Shown: positions 27,454 to 39,107, counted from the stretch's first letter. The stretch: DNA of 64,000 bases from Pyropia yezoensis (GCA_009829735.1 CM020618.1:13126568-13190567), one strand, 5' to 3'. Translations and numbers: made by a program. Notes: a model not told the origin generated them from the letters alone.

Positions 27454-30400
27454 TCACGGCGATGGACGCCGAGCGCTCGAACAAGGAGGCGCAGAAGCTC
27501 TGCTTCCCGGCGACCGATTGGTATGGTCATCCACGTACTCCGCAACGAGGGATCGGGTGCCGACGAGCACGACAACAAAAGACCGCACAGGATGCCCGAC
27601 AGACCGGTGGTAGCGCCCCAGCTGCTGTAACGCAAGACTGACGAACTCGCGCACAGTTTGGCAGCTGCGGTAATGCTTGGCGCTCCAAACCGGGTCGAGC
27701 AGGAGGTCCAGCTTCTCCTCGTCAGAAAGGGCGTTGATATAGCGGTCAACCGCTGGGTCCACGTAGTCACCCTTGGACCGGGACGCACGAGAGACAGCAG
27801 GATCGTTGAACACGATGGCGTTCACGCGCACAACCTTCAGCTCGAGCAGCAGTCTGGAATCTTTGCTCTGGTTCTGCAGCATCAGGTCATAGTAGCCTAG
27901 CTTGCCGCGACCAAGATCAAGCGGACGTCCGCGCCCAGTTGACAAGTCGGCATTTACCGCCGGTTGGGTCCTGAGCCAGCCCCCTACAGCCGCTTCTATC
28001 GTTGAGCTTAGACACTGTTCGCTGAAGAGGAAGTTAAGTTGAAGCGCGCCTGAGTCCCAGCCGTGGAGCACGGCATCCATTAGCAAGGTTACGTCCTTGC
28101 AGGAGGGACTCTCAATCAGCCGCTCCAAAAAATAAGCATCCGCCTGCAGCGCCTCCTCCAGCTTGACGAAGTGGTCAAGGCGCAAGAGTAGGTTGGGGGG
28201 GCTAAGCACCACAACGGCGTCCTCCTCCCGGAACTCCCGCACCGACAGGACGCCGTGGTAGAACAGCAGCGACAGCGCCCGCTGATACACCAATGAGGTA
28301 GACTTGTCCATGAAAGTCCGCGCCTTGGCGACGCGAACGAGGTCCTCCCCAGGGCTTGTCCTCGGCGACAGCTCTGCCAACGTAAACGGGCTCTCGAACT
28401 GCTTCAACGGGACAGCGAGCATCTTAGAAGCCTGAAACGCATCTTGAAGGGCGGCAACGGCCGCCCGAGAGGAGGAGCGCAGCACAGAAGTGACGTTGTG
28501 TGACAGAGAAACGTTGTCATCCTTCATGTAGTGAAAGAGTTGGGCATCGGTGCTCTCGTCCCGCTCCTGGAGAATGGCCCGCCGACGTCTGCGATCGCTA
28601 TGCAGCGTCTTGAAGAAGAAGATGATGTAGGCTGCCAAGTAAAGAGGCTTAGACTCGCCGGAAAACTTGTAGCTGTTGTAGAACTTCCGCACGAGCCGCA
28701 TCGCTTGGCTGTACTGAGCGTCGGTCAAACCGAACTGCGACAGCCCGCGCTCAACGTCAGCATCAGAAAAGCCACAGCATTCTGCGAACTCCTCCTTGTG
28801 GGTAAGCGACCAAGCCACATTCCAGCCCGAGGAGTCCGTAAGGGCCACAGGCGCAATGCCCGTGGTAAAGCTCCGCACCCTCGTCTTGGAGATCCTTGGA
28901 AGGGACTTAAGTCTGATGTAGAACGCTCGCAGGAAGCCCGGTGGCCTCAGGTCGCAAGCGGGTGCCACCGCCTCTTGGTACGACGCCGGGTCCTCGCGCA
29001 TCAGCTGGTTGAAAGATCGGTCATATTCATCGACCAGCACGAGCAGTTGGTGACCCGCTGCACTGACGGCCACCGCCGCAGCCTCGAGGTTGACCAATGC
29101 ATCGTTGTTGACCCACGACGAGACTCGCAAGTGGTACGAATCGCAGAAGTCTTTAAGGGCTCTGTTGAGCTTGTTGCAGAAGAGCTGGCGCATGGAGAGT
29201 GTACCAGGACCCTTCTCGACTTGGATGGAAAAGTCCAAGTGCAGTACACAGTAAGCCCGTGCTCCATTTCCCGTGCCACCCGACGACTGCACATACGCGT
29301 CTGTTGGAGAGCCGTCGCTGTTGATGAATACCTTGTCAAACAGCTCCTTGTTTGTGTTGATGTCGTGGTAAACCTGATGAAAGAACAATCATTCAATGCG
29401 GGGACAAGGAGGTGACCACAATGCGGAAGCGGAAAGAGAGTAAGAGGAGAAGTAAGCAAGCGCCGAAAATAGCAGTCTTCGACGCGGCGTCCGCCTCAGA
29501 CAATGGACGTTGGCAGACTGAAGAAGAACAAGAAAAGCGACGCTCCACGAACCGACTGTACCTCGATGATGTTTTACAAACATACCTGCATCTGAGAGTG
29601 CAACAGTGACTTGCCAGACCGACCAGGCCGTAGAAGCACGAGGTGAGGAGAGCCGTCATTCTCCATCGCGACGATGAAGCGCGTCTTGTCGACAAAGAAA
29701 CCGTTCTGCTGCCGCAGCACGACAATATCGTCTTGGCCGTAGCACCACGCGGACGCCTCCAGTGGAGGGTGGTCGGGTTGAGGTTGGTCGGGTAGAGCGT
29801 GGTTGGGTGGAGATTGTTCAGGTGGAGGATGGTCATGTGGAAGTTGGTGACCATAAACGGAAGACAGAAACTCCTCCAATAGACGTTGACCAGCATCCCC
29901 GGCCAGCTCCACCTTGGTCAGGTGCGGGGAGATGTACTTTGAGATCTGACATGAGGGACAGAGAGTCGGAGCAGACGAGTGCATGAGAGCGGAAGCACAA
30001 CAATGACATTGGATGCGACATGGGTAAACCATCCATCCTTCGGGCGAGGCAAGCAGATGAAGCGAGTACCGGAGAGGAACCTGGTTACCGCTTACAGACC
30101 GCAATCAGAACACCGAGAGCCATGCACCCCACCACCACCACGGAGCATGACTACAAATGCGACACTCCTGTCCTCGCCTTCGCACCCCACTGACAACAGA
30201 ACATACCAGGAAAAACGTGCACTCGTCCACATCAAGAACAGCACGAAGATCCGCATCCGGGCGGAACTTGGTCTTGTCGTCTGGCACTTGAAGATCATGC
30301 TCTTTCACATAGTTGGAAATAAACTTTGTGATGGCAGGGCGCGTAGAGACCTCCAGTCCGAGAAAGCGCCTCAAGACTCCATTCACAATCACAGGCTTGT

Positions 30401-30614
30401 GTGGGCCTTTGAGCTTGGCGGGATGGTCGGGGTACACCGATTGATACAGCGGCTCTCGGTCGCCCTGGTGCAGTTTCTCCAAAGAGGACACGACAGGGCG
30501 TAGCACCTGGCCATCCGAGCCGTCGGCCAACCGAAACGGCTCGCAGAGCAACGGGGACACGACGCGACGAAACGCGGCGACTGTGGCGCCGCGTGACACG
30601 CCGCCAAAGAAGCT
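27454..30614 (-). CDS. SWIB/MDM2 + AAA-ATPase-like + PD-(D/E)XK nuclease fusion, at least three exons, 5' end unresolved
   Basis: Exons on the minus strand: about 30207-30614, 29586-29945 and 27454-29373, with introns of 261 and 212 nt, both with GTATGT donors, acceptors ATGTCAG and TTCATCAG, all in phase 0. The first junction completes a SWIB/MDM2 domain (KPVIVNGVLRRFLGL, YVKEHDLQVPDDK, then across the intron FFLISKYISPHL), which supports the splice model. An AAA-ATPase-like domain of the PF09820 kind follows: GFFVDKTRFIV, Walker A LLRPGRSGKSLL and Walker B LLVLVDEYDRSF. The C-terminus is a PD-(D/E)XK nuclease-like domain of the DUF1703 type with GKLGYYDLML, LLLELKVV and VVVLVGTR. Between SWIB and Walker A is a Pro/His/Gln repeat linker. 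A TAG precedes the first exon in frame and it contains no ATG, so an upstream exon is missing; a Cys-containing frame near 31030-31155 is one candidate. Substrate and role are unknown. Confidence 0.8.
29758..29850. repeat. Imperfect short tandem repeat in the linker of exon 2
   Basis: About nine imperfect units of roughly 10 bp (GGTTGGTCGG-like on the plus strand) lie inside the second exon of the SWIB-AAA gene. On the coding strand they encode a His/Pro/Gln/Asp-rich linker between the SWIB and ATPase domains. Such arrays usually vary in length between individuals. Confidence 0.55.
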
Positions 30615-32161
30615 CTAACGGGCGCTGGAAGGGGCAGGGGTGTCTGACACACGCTTCTCGGCAAAAGGCGTCAAGCAAGTCGCCGCCCAGGAAGCACCGC
30701 CCTCGCCGAAGCCTTTTGCACTCGGGCACTGCTGCGACACAGGGCTGCAAACAAAACCAAGGGCGAATCCCAATGAAAGGTGCACCATGGCGCTGTAACA
30801 GCTGCGGCAGCGGTGGCCGGAGGCAACCGGCGGCCGGAGGCAACCGGCGGCCGCAGGCGTAAGTCACGCGCGCAGCCAGCGGCGGGGGGCCGCCCAGCAG
30901 CCAAAGAGGAGGGCAGGGCGCCCAATGCAGCAGGCAGGGCACCAGCGGTGGCGGGTGGCGGAGGCTGCTCAGCAATGACGGCGGTGGCGTTGCGGGCGAG
31001 GGGAAGGTGTCGTCCTCCGGACAGAAAACGTAGGTGTGGCGACGAAACAACGACCCATCGATTCGGGCCTCGCGCGAATACCCGCGTTTCCTGCACAGGG
31101 GGCACACTCTCTTGTATCTGATTGTGGGTCCGTGACGACGCCTGTGGGCAGGCATATTTCAAAATCGAGCGTGGGAGAGCCATGACAAATCCCTTCTATA
31201 GCAAAGATATTTCGCCACAACTGATGTTCTTTCTTTTTTCCCAGCATGAAGCGGCCCAGCAGCTGCCCAGCAGCTGGCGACTCCGCCGTCGCTGCCGCCG
31301 TGCCTACCCTGCGCCCGCCCCCGCACCTGCGCCACTCCTCCATGCCGTGGCATGCCGGCGTCGGCTACGGCCACCGGCGCCAGCTGGCTGCCGCCGCCGC
31401 TGGTTGCCGCCATCGCCGCTGCGCGACCGCCGCCGGCTCTGCCGCCGACGGGGGCTTCCGCTGCCCCGGGCTCCCGGCCCCGGCCCCGGCCCGCCGCTCT
31501 CGTCCTGCCACCGTCGCTGTCCGCCGCCTGCCGCCCTTTGCCTGTGGCGCAGGCATGTGGCGCAGGCATGTGGCGCAGGCATGTGGCGCAGGCACGAAGG
31601 AGCGCGACACGCCGGTGGAAGAGGGCGGCGGAGGGGGACGGAGGGGGTGGGGGGACGGGGGTGGGGGCAGACGGGGAGCGGGGAAAGACGGGGAGGCAAG
31701 GGGACGGCGGGTGTGCGAAACGGGGGGGAACGGCGGAGTGGTAGTGGAGCAGGTGACGTTGGTAGGGAAGGTGGACAGGAGGTGGTGAAATATGTAGAGG
31801 GTGGGGGAGGTGGTGAGGCGGCACGCGCAGTTGAGTGGGACAGACGTGTAGTGGATATATCAGTTAGGGGGCGAGGGAAAGTCAAAGACTGGGAAAACAG
31901 GATTTCAGATCAGATCACAAGGTAGTACAAAGGCACCTGCTAATATAGACTTGCCTCTCAAGTGCTCCCACTAACATCAAGTCCTCACCAGCGGGCAAGT
32001 GCGAGAAGACTGAACCGAGGCCGGAGATGACTTGAAATCCAATGGAGAACCGTCCCGTCCGGACTGGGTGTCGCCGCACGCCCTCAAGTCCTCATGACAT
32101 CGAATGAATCGGGTCGGGAACACGGAGTGTCGTCGGGTCACTGACAGTGGCAGGCCCCAAG
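30615..32161. other. Upstream region of the SWIB-AAA gene, then low-complexity DNA
   Basis: Probably contains one or more 5' exons of the minus-strand gene. The best candidate is a frame near 31030-31155 encoding CPLCRKRGYSREARI and a further Cys, but I cannot place splice sites. From about 31240 to 31800 the DNA is GC-rich low-complexity sequence, open on both strands by composition, with a 13-bp tandem repeat at 31543. The part from 31800 to 32161 is of ordinary composition without a recognisable gene. Confidence 0.35.
31543..31594. repeat. 13-bp tandem repeat, four copies
   Basis: The unit TGTGGCGCAGGCA occurs four times head to tail without change. It lies inside GC-rich low-complexity DNA and has no evident coding role. 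Confidence 0.85.
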
Positions 32162-32754
32162 GAGTCTCGGTGATAAATTCTGAGGATCTGTGATAAAGTC
32201 TGACCTGTGGGACCCCTCTTGAAGAGGGCAATCCGCCTCGTTCGGGGTGCAGAAGCAGATTGCACAGGCGGCACTTCTGCACATGGTGCTAATGATACAT
32301 AGAAGCAAAAAACGGAGCGGATGATACGAGAGGAAAGAAGAGCTCATCAGCATGCCGCCCATACCACTCAAGGTTGTATTAAGCGTCGTGATCGGGGCTT
32401 TATAGACTGTTAACGAGAACAAGAACGAGAACCAGAGTGCTGCCGCTCCCGGTCAATCTAAGAGAGGTCAATGGGCTTTTTTTTTTTTTTTTCAACAGCC
32501 TATAAAGCCCCGATCACGACGCTTAATACAACCTTGAGTGGTATGGGCGGCATGCTGATGAGCTCTTCTTTCCTCTCGTGTCATCCGCTCCGTTTTTTGC
32601 TTCTATGTATCATTAGCACCATGTGCAGAAGTGCCGCCTGTGCAATCTGCGTCTGCACCCCGAACGAGGCGGATTGCCCTCCCCGATGGCCTTTCGAGAG
32701 GGGTCCCACAGGTCAGACTTTATCACAGATCCTCAGCATTTATCAACGTGACTC
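32162..32754. repeat. Inverted pair of about 250-bp repeats around a T-rich spacer
   Basis: The arm 32162-32411 is a close reverse complement of 32494-32754. The right arm is about 11 bp longer through one insertion near 32690. The 82-bp spacer ends in a run of about 16 T next to the right arm. Read on the minus strand, the right copy therefore ends in a poly(A)-like run, as in a SINE or other retroposed sequence; the left copy, on the plus strand, has none. Each arm is open in one frame (MLMSSSFLSCHPLRFLLLC), but that is likely incidental. Either two copies of an interspersed repeat inserted head to head, or a foldback element. I recognise no family. Confidence 0.75.
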
Positions 32755-33350
32755 AAGTGACTCTCGGCCAGATCCGCAGTTCCGTCCGTGATCTGGCGAG
32801 GGGATCCCTTCCGGGGACCGCGCAGGAGCCCGGTCAGTGCCACCCCGGTGTGTGACATGCCGCGGCTCCGTCGCTCGGGGTCTGTCACCCCCATCACCCT
32901 CCTTGATCCGCAACTCCATTGCCAGGCCCCCAAAGCGCTCATCAGGGTACTAGGATAATGTGCTGTTCTGCGCGATGGGCACACCATGATGTACCGCATG
33001 AGACCCCCCATGTAGCAGGCCCGGGAAGCGCTTCCTGAGTTCTAACCGGTCTCTAACCGGGTTACTTTCGGTCAGGAATACCGCATTGCGCCGGGAAATA
33101 CTCGGCATGGAGCACGCAATGCTCTATTAAAATCCATGTCGCATGCCCATCCGGCATGAGTGACCTCCCACGGCAATGCGTGGGGTGTCTTCTTATTGGG
33201 CAACTATGCTTCGTTGGATGCGACCTCCGCATGGATCCAAGCATTCAACGTGCAATCCTGTACTCGAGGTGCAATTGATGTGTGTACCCGCCGCACGTCT
33301 CTCATGCTTTGACGGCGGCCGCGCTGCATGCGCAATGGAGAGCAATAGCC
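32755..33350. other. Intergenic DNA, nothing recognised
   Basis: Moderate-GC sequence between the inverted pair and the 185-bp tandem repeat. No frame with conserved sequence, no RNA gene and no repeat was seen. Confidence 0.4.
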
Positions 33351-33720
33351 TCAACATGGGCGCCCCCCCCCCCCCCCCCGTCTTTCCTTCTGTTTTTGGC
33401 TCGTAGGCCCGCCCCTGCGAGGCACGTGAGGCGATTTTGAACAATAGCAGGGCCGTGGAAGCCTGTGAGGCCTTCTCAGCGCTTCCACCCCCATGCGGGC
33501 GGCCACACCAGCACCGCTCCATGCTCAAGAGGCCCTCAATATGGGCGCACCTCCCCCCCACGGTTTTTCTTCTGTCTTTGGCCGGTAGTCCCGCCCCTGC
33601 GAGGCACGTGAGGCGATTTTGAAAAAAATAGCAGGGCCGTGGAAGCCTGTGAAGCCTTCTCCGCACTTCTACCCCCTTCCAGGCGGCCGCCCCAGCCCCC
33701 CTCTGTGCCGAAGAGGGCAT
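33351..33720. repeat. Tandem duplication of a 185-bp unit
   Basis: Two head-to-tail copies begin at 33351 (TCAACATGGGCG) and 33536 (TCAATATGGGCG), each with a C-rich tract near its start and the shared blocks GCGAGGCACGTGAGGCGATT and GCAGGGCCGTGGAAGCCTGT. They differ at scattered positions and in length of homopolymers. No coding function is apparent. Confidence 0.75.
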
Positions 33721-35096
33721 ATTTGCGGCCATCAACCCGGTGCCTATCCATGAGCCCATTTGTTTGTGGCGCGCTGTCGGCCGCGGTTTGTTAGACTCCC
33801 ATGACTCCGCGTCTCTAGCTAGCCATTGGCTCGCGATCTCTGCCCATGCCCCCGCTCCCACCAATTCCGGCTTGGCCCATTCCCCCATTCGTCTACCCTC
33901 TCGCCTTCCCCCCCCCTTGGCTGGTACCGCCGCCGCTGGCTGCCGCGGCCTCTGGCTGCCTTCGCCGTTGGCCGCGTGCTGCCACCGCCGCGGCCCGGCG
34001 CTGCCACCCCCGCGGCCAATCGGAACTACGGCCGTATGTGGGTGCTGCAGCCACTTCGGCCGGGCGCTGCCGCCTCCCCCGCCGGCAGCGGCCGCCCCTT
34101 CGACGCTGCGGCGGTGAAGGACTGTCGTAGGCGCCGTTGTCCAGCCCTCCCGGTCTTGCGCTGCTGCCTCCGCGGCTGAACGCCGCCATCGATCCCGTCC
34201 TTGGCTTCCCTCGGCGCCAACCACCCCCGCCGCGGCCTGCCGCGCCCTCAGGCCGAGAAACACCGCCGCTGCCGCCCGCTGCCCCCTACAGCAGAAGAAC
34301 GGCGCTGCAGCCACTTGCGGTCCCCTCCGGGCGGGGGCCGCCGCCGTCGCGGCAGGGTGCTCTTTTTGCTGCCGGCTACCGCCAGCGTTGGAAGCCGCCA
34401 TTTCCGGCCTTGGGCTGCCACCACCGCGCCAGAGCGCGGCCGCTACTCCCGCAGCCACCTGCCGCCTTCCCTAACGCCCTTCCCTCAGCCAGCAGCTGCG
34501 GCTGCTGGATGCCGCCCCCGCAGGTTGCTCGATGCCGCCCTGCCGACGGTTGTCCTTGGCGCCGGCTGCCGCCATGGCCCGCTGCCAACACCGCCGGCTG
34601 AAGCCACTCTTGCCGCCACTGCCTTGCGCTGTTGTCACCGTCCTCGCCGGCTTTCGTCCTCGACGCCGGCCGCCTGGCTTCCCCACAGCCGCTGCCGAAG
34701 GCAGCCGGCTACTGCCTACGCGGTTGGGAGCTGCTGGTTTCCCCCGCCCACTGCACTCTTTCTCGAGGGTTCTCTTTTACAGCCAGGGTGGTATAGCGCC
34801 GCCCGTCCGCTTCGCGGTCACCAGCCCTCGATCATGAATCTGGATACTTCGTGACTGGGCCACCACAGCGCCGGTTTGTTGTCGTTCCAGGGTATATTAT
34901 TCACGCTGCACCTATCGGTGCACATACCCAGCGCTGTACTCCCGTGCAGCGGACAGGAACACCGGGAGATTACCTTTGGAAGGGAGTAGGACACGGCGGC
35001 GCGGCTCGAACTCCCACAGCGCTGGTGAGTATGACTTTTTCAGTGAAGATTGTCGGAGGCACTGTTAGGATGCGAGGTCTTTTCTCTATGGCGGAA
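33721..35096. other. GC-rich low-complexity DNA, no gene recognised
   Basis: From about 33840 to 34760 the sequence is built of degenerate GCCGCC, CTGCCG and similar units, so long frames rich in Pro, Ala, Arg and Gly are open on both strands. None has a conserved block or signal peptide. After 34760 the composition returns to moderate GC without a recognisable gene. Confidence 0.4.
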
Positions 35097-35545
35097 ATGG
35101 GCCCTGTACGGCGTTTGGGGCAGCGCCAGAGCGTTGCCTGTAGAATGGGCACTCTGACGGGCTCTACGGCCATGTTCCCGTCGTTTGCGAGACTTGCTGA
35201 GGGCATGGGCGTGACGAGCGTCATCGCTTCAGTCAGATGGGTCATTGTCAAGAAAAGCTGGCACACATTGTTGGAGAAGGTTTTGACGGCCTGCAACGGG
35301 TCGTGCACAGGAGCGCCTGACCGTACCTTACGGGGGGGGGGAGGGAGCAAACATTCCTGAGGCGGACATATGCACGTATTTTATGACGTGCCCAAACGAC
35401 TAAAACGATAACGCTCGTCACGCCCGTGCCATCGGAAAGTCTCGCAAACGACGGGAACATGGCCGTAAAGCCCCTCAAAGCTCCCATTCTGCAGACAACG
35501 CTCTGGCGCTCCCCCCAAAGCCGTACAGTGCCCCTATCCACAGAA
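35097..35545. repeat. Inverted repeat with arms of about 145 bp
   Basis: The segment 35097-35245 and the reverse complement of 35395-35545 share long blocks such as GCGCCAGAGCGTTG, ACGGCCATGTTCCCGTCG and GGGCGTGACGAGCGT, with scattered differences, at a guess 80% identity. The spacer is about 150 bp. Both arms are open in the matching frames on either strand (MFPSFARL or ASLANDGNMAV), so a small coding fragment of an unknown mobile element is possible. Confidence 0.65.
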
Positions 35546-36327
35546 AAACACAGATTCCCGTGGGGGCCGCCATGTCTGAAGGGCGAGTGGAGGGGCCGTC
35601 AGGGAGGGGTCGATCTGCAATGCACGACCGCGGCCGTGGCTGCTCCTGGCCACCGTAGTGGCAGAACCTACCCGGCGGTGATGGCAACCGGGGAGAACGG
35701 CTGCAGGAGGGGGGGGCAGCCGGGGGCAGGAGTGCGGGTAGCGCCCTGCCTGCCGCGTCGGCAGCCAGCGCAGGTTCCAGTCGGCGAGGGGGGAAGCCGG
35801 CAGCGCGAGCAGCCGCGCCGCCCAGCGGCGGAGGCGGCAGGGCACGGCTGCCGCAGTGGCAGCGCCGGAGTGGTCAGGGAGGTAGCCGGCGGCTGCAGCG
35901 TAGGCAGCGGCAGGAGCACCTGGCCGCTGGCAGCGTCAGTGCAAGGGTGGCCGAGGAGGTAGGTGGCGACGGCAGCGGCGGCAGCGCCCAGCCGTGGCGG
36001 CTGCGGCGCACTTGGCCGGCGGAAGAGGGGGTCGAGGGGGCCCAGGGGGGGGGGGGGGGGCCTACGATAGGGGCGTGCGGGGGCGGCGGCGGCGTGGGCA
36101 GCATGCGGCACGAGGCCAGGAAGGTGGCTTGCGGGGCCGCCATGGGGCCAGCCGGGGCCGGGCGCGCCCGGTCGGCTGGGGGAGGGTCCAGGGTGGGGGC
36201 TGCGGGGGGGGACACCGCGCTGACGAAAGCGGGCCGTAATGGGGCGCGGTGGGGGGAGGGTGGCGACACCGCCTGCTTCCGTAGCGAGAAAATGCTTTGG
36301 GCCCCCTCCTGCCCGCCGTGGGCGCCG
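35546..36327. other. GC-rich DNA left of the LTR element
   Basis: Low-complexity GC-rich sequence like that at 33840-34760, open in several frames on both strands with no conserved block. The last five bases (CGCCG, 36323-36327) are the left target-site copy of the LTR element that follows. Confidence 0.45.
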
Positions 36328-36690
36328 TGTAGCAATATGGTTGGCCGTATTGTAACCCTAATATTAGGGGGGCTACTTCTAACCCTTAACTTCCAATTTG
36401 ATTGTTCGTACTGGTCACGGTATCTATAAGTTACGTATGACCAGAGGGACTTGCATCTTGGGGTGGAGGGTAGTTAGTAGTGTCTCCGAGGGTTTATAAC
36501 GTGGGTGCCGGCGGCGAATCCACCGCCGGCCAAGGTAGAACAACAAACCCCTCCCATTTGGGCTCCCATCTTGGTCCCGTGGCTTGCGCTCCAAGGACAG
36601 CAACCTTGGCCTCCCGGTGACGTTGGTGCCGATCCCCCTTGGTGAGTGTTCCCTGAGAGTGGACGTGCGACGGATCCCTATTGTGCTACA
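36328..36690 (+). repeat. 5' LTR of the Ty3/gypsy element
   Basis: A 363-bp LTR, TGTAGC...GCTACA, with a 6-bp inverted terminus. It contains a short palindrome CCCTAATATTAGGG near its start. Retroelement LTRs hold promoter and polyadenylation signals; I cannot place them here. The primer-binding site should begin directly after, at 36691, but I could not match the tRNA. Confidence 0.93.
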
Positions 36691-36915
36691 TTGGTGGAGC
36701 AGCAGGGGACGGGTTTCCGTCACGCTTGTGGTGACGCCGTCTTCGGCCCTGGCACACGGATAGGGATCCGGTCCTTTTCTTGTACTCGTGGTGTTGCGAC
36801 CTGATCGATTGTGTTGAGTTATTACCTTTGACTGTGATCTACTGTTACTCCCCCCAATCTACCCCCTCGCTCTATTATTCGTGGTGATTGTTACGTCGGT
36901 TGACTGATTGTGACT

Positions 36916-39100
36916 ATGTCTACCCAAGAGACGGGGAACGTTCAAGATGACGGATCGGCGTCGACGCCGACCCTGGAGGTGACTACGGGAACCGAGATCG
37001 GGAACCCGATCGACAACATTGAGACGCCAATGCTTTCCGGTGCCGGATCGACGTTTGGCACGGCTCGGACGGCAGGAGGCGGGGGCCCGCCTCAACTGTC
37101 GTCGGCCGACCTCACTCCGCCGCCTCCTTCACCAGGGGATTCCCTGATGGCATCATTGGCCCGCATCGAGGCCCGGTTTTCCGGGCTCGACGCCCGTCAA
37201 GATCGGACGGAGGACGCAATGGCAGTGTTGATGTCAACACGCCACACGACGGGACTCCGTCGTGTTCCTCCCACACCAGTACGGTTCGAACCGGCCGGAC
37301 TACTTTCGGAGTCCACCAGGGTCAACCCCGGTGTTGCTACTCCTGGACAACCCCCGGACACAATGGGGTATGGATCCGACTCGTCGGCAGAGTTGGAACG
37401 GAGCCACACGGAGCGATACGCTCGGAGCACCCGAAGCGGACTCCGCGGACACGACCCGGCGGATACTTACGCCGGTGGAGAGTCGGTCATTGGGGGAGGG
37501 GGTACCCTCTCACAGTATCCCCACGACGAAGGAGGCCAGGCAACTCGGGTGCCCGAGGTGCCGACGCCTGAAGTACCATCTTCAGTGGTGGAAGCTATGA
37601 CCGCGCAGGTAACTGCGAGCCTACTGAAGCGGATGGAGTCCGATGAGTTCGCTCATCAACTGGCTAAGCGACTGGATATCCAGGACGCTGACACGGAGAT
37701 CGTCAACGAGGTCTTCCGGTCGGTACTGACTCCCGAACGTTATCGTTTGGAGGACCGCTCTACCACCGTATCGGAATCGATGCGTAATACGTCGCATCGG
37801 GCGATCCGCTCTATGCAGACCCTTATGAAGGGAGTCCCGATGTTCGGGGGGCCGAACGGACGCCCGTTGGCAGTCATCGGCTTCTTGACTAGCTTCAAGG
37901 CAGCCGCAGACAAGGCGCTCGTCAACGAGGGGCTGGCCCTGGAGATCCTCCCGTTCTTTGTTGATGAACGGGTGCGAGGCATTCTTCGCCAGGCATCCCC
38001 GATGCCGGGAATGAGGGTCGCGGCCACCCCCATGGATTACCGTGGGATTCTCAAGGAGCTGCTGAGCAGTTACCTCAGCGAGGACAAGTGCGAGGACCAC
38101 TACCGGGCCCTGCGCACTGCCACCGCCCAGAGCTGGGAGGATGAGGAGATGTTCGGACGACGGATTCAAGAGCTCGACTAAGAGCTGGGGAAGCTCCTCG
38201 GAGAAGGGGAGCTACGGGCCATCCTGTTCGCAGGAGTACCCAACTACGTGCGGATATCCGCTCGGGGAGCCAATACGGCACGGACCAACTTCAGTCGACT
38301 GATGCATATGTGCAAGTCCCTAGGGGACGCCTACCGGGTTCTACACCCGGAGTGTGCCTTGGCCCCGAAGCCCAAGGGTGAGGGAGGCAAGCCCAGTCTT
38401 ACCCCGGTACCGAGGCAAGAGAAGGTGGAACGTAAGGCCGCACCAGTACTGGTGGCGACCGAACATACCCCTACGGGCGAGGATGAACCTCTAGTTGACC
38501 AACAGGGCCACCTGTTGCTACCGGCGACGCCGGTGATTGATGAGCACGGTACGGTAGCGTACATCGCCCCGGCGGGGACCCAGTTCCAGGTCAGCGAGGG
38601 CACGGGACGTCGCGTCCCGTACGTACGGACTACGGGGTACTCCCCGGTGACGGGTGACCCTCACCAACCCTTGCCAACATGGGCGGTGCGCACGGAGGCA
38701 CCCCCGCAGATTGCGGGCCGACCCAACCGGTTGGGGGAGTCCATGTTCCGGTTGACCCAAGGACCCAAGGCCTACCAGGGAGCAGGCACTCGGGCGCCCG
38801 AGGGAGGCAACCGCAGCTACGGGGCTACCCCGATGCGAACTCAAGGGGGGACCGGCACGTCCGGATGTATGTTGTGTGGGGATCCCCAACACTGGGTGTC
38901 TTCCTGCCCACTCATCCCCGAGGAGTCTCGGCGGGCAGCGGCGCAACGCAAGGCATCCACCGGGGGGTATCCCGCCAGAGCACCCGGACCCGCACCGGGT
39001 AGGCAGCCAGCTCCAGGTGGAGTACTGGCCGTCGAGGAGGCACCGCCTCAGCCGGATGTCCCGGCGGACAGCACCCTACCAAGGGCGGGAAACGAGTAAG
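36916..39100 (+). CDS. Gag region of the Ty3/gypsy element
   Basis: Starts at an ATG about 225 bp after the 5' LTR. The early part is Thr/Pro/Gly rich, the middle is helical and capsid-like, and towards the end there is a zinc knuckle of the CX2CX4HX4C form (CMLCGDPQHWVSSC), followed by a Pro-rich tail. Gag would package the element RNA into virus-like particles. The region is not fully intact. Confidence 0.8.
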
Positions 39101-39107
39101 AGGAAGG

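Noticed and set aside
30207-30599. GTG at 30599 as the start of the SWIB-AAA gene
   Set aside because: A nuclear eukaryotic gene is not expected to start at GTG here; an upstream exon is more likely.
33193-34458. 421-codon minus-strand frame
   Set aside because: It runs through the 185-bp tandem repeat and low-complexity DNA and has no domain; a composition effect.
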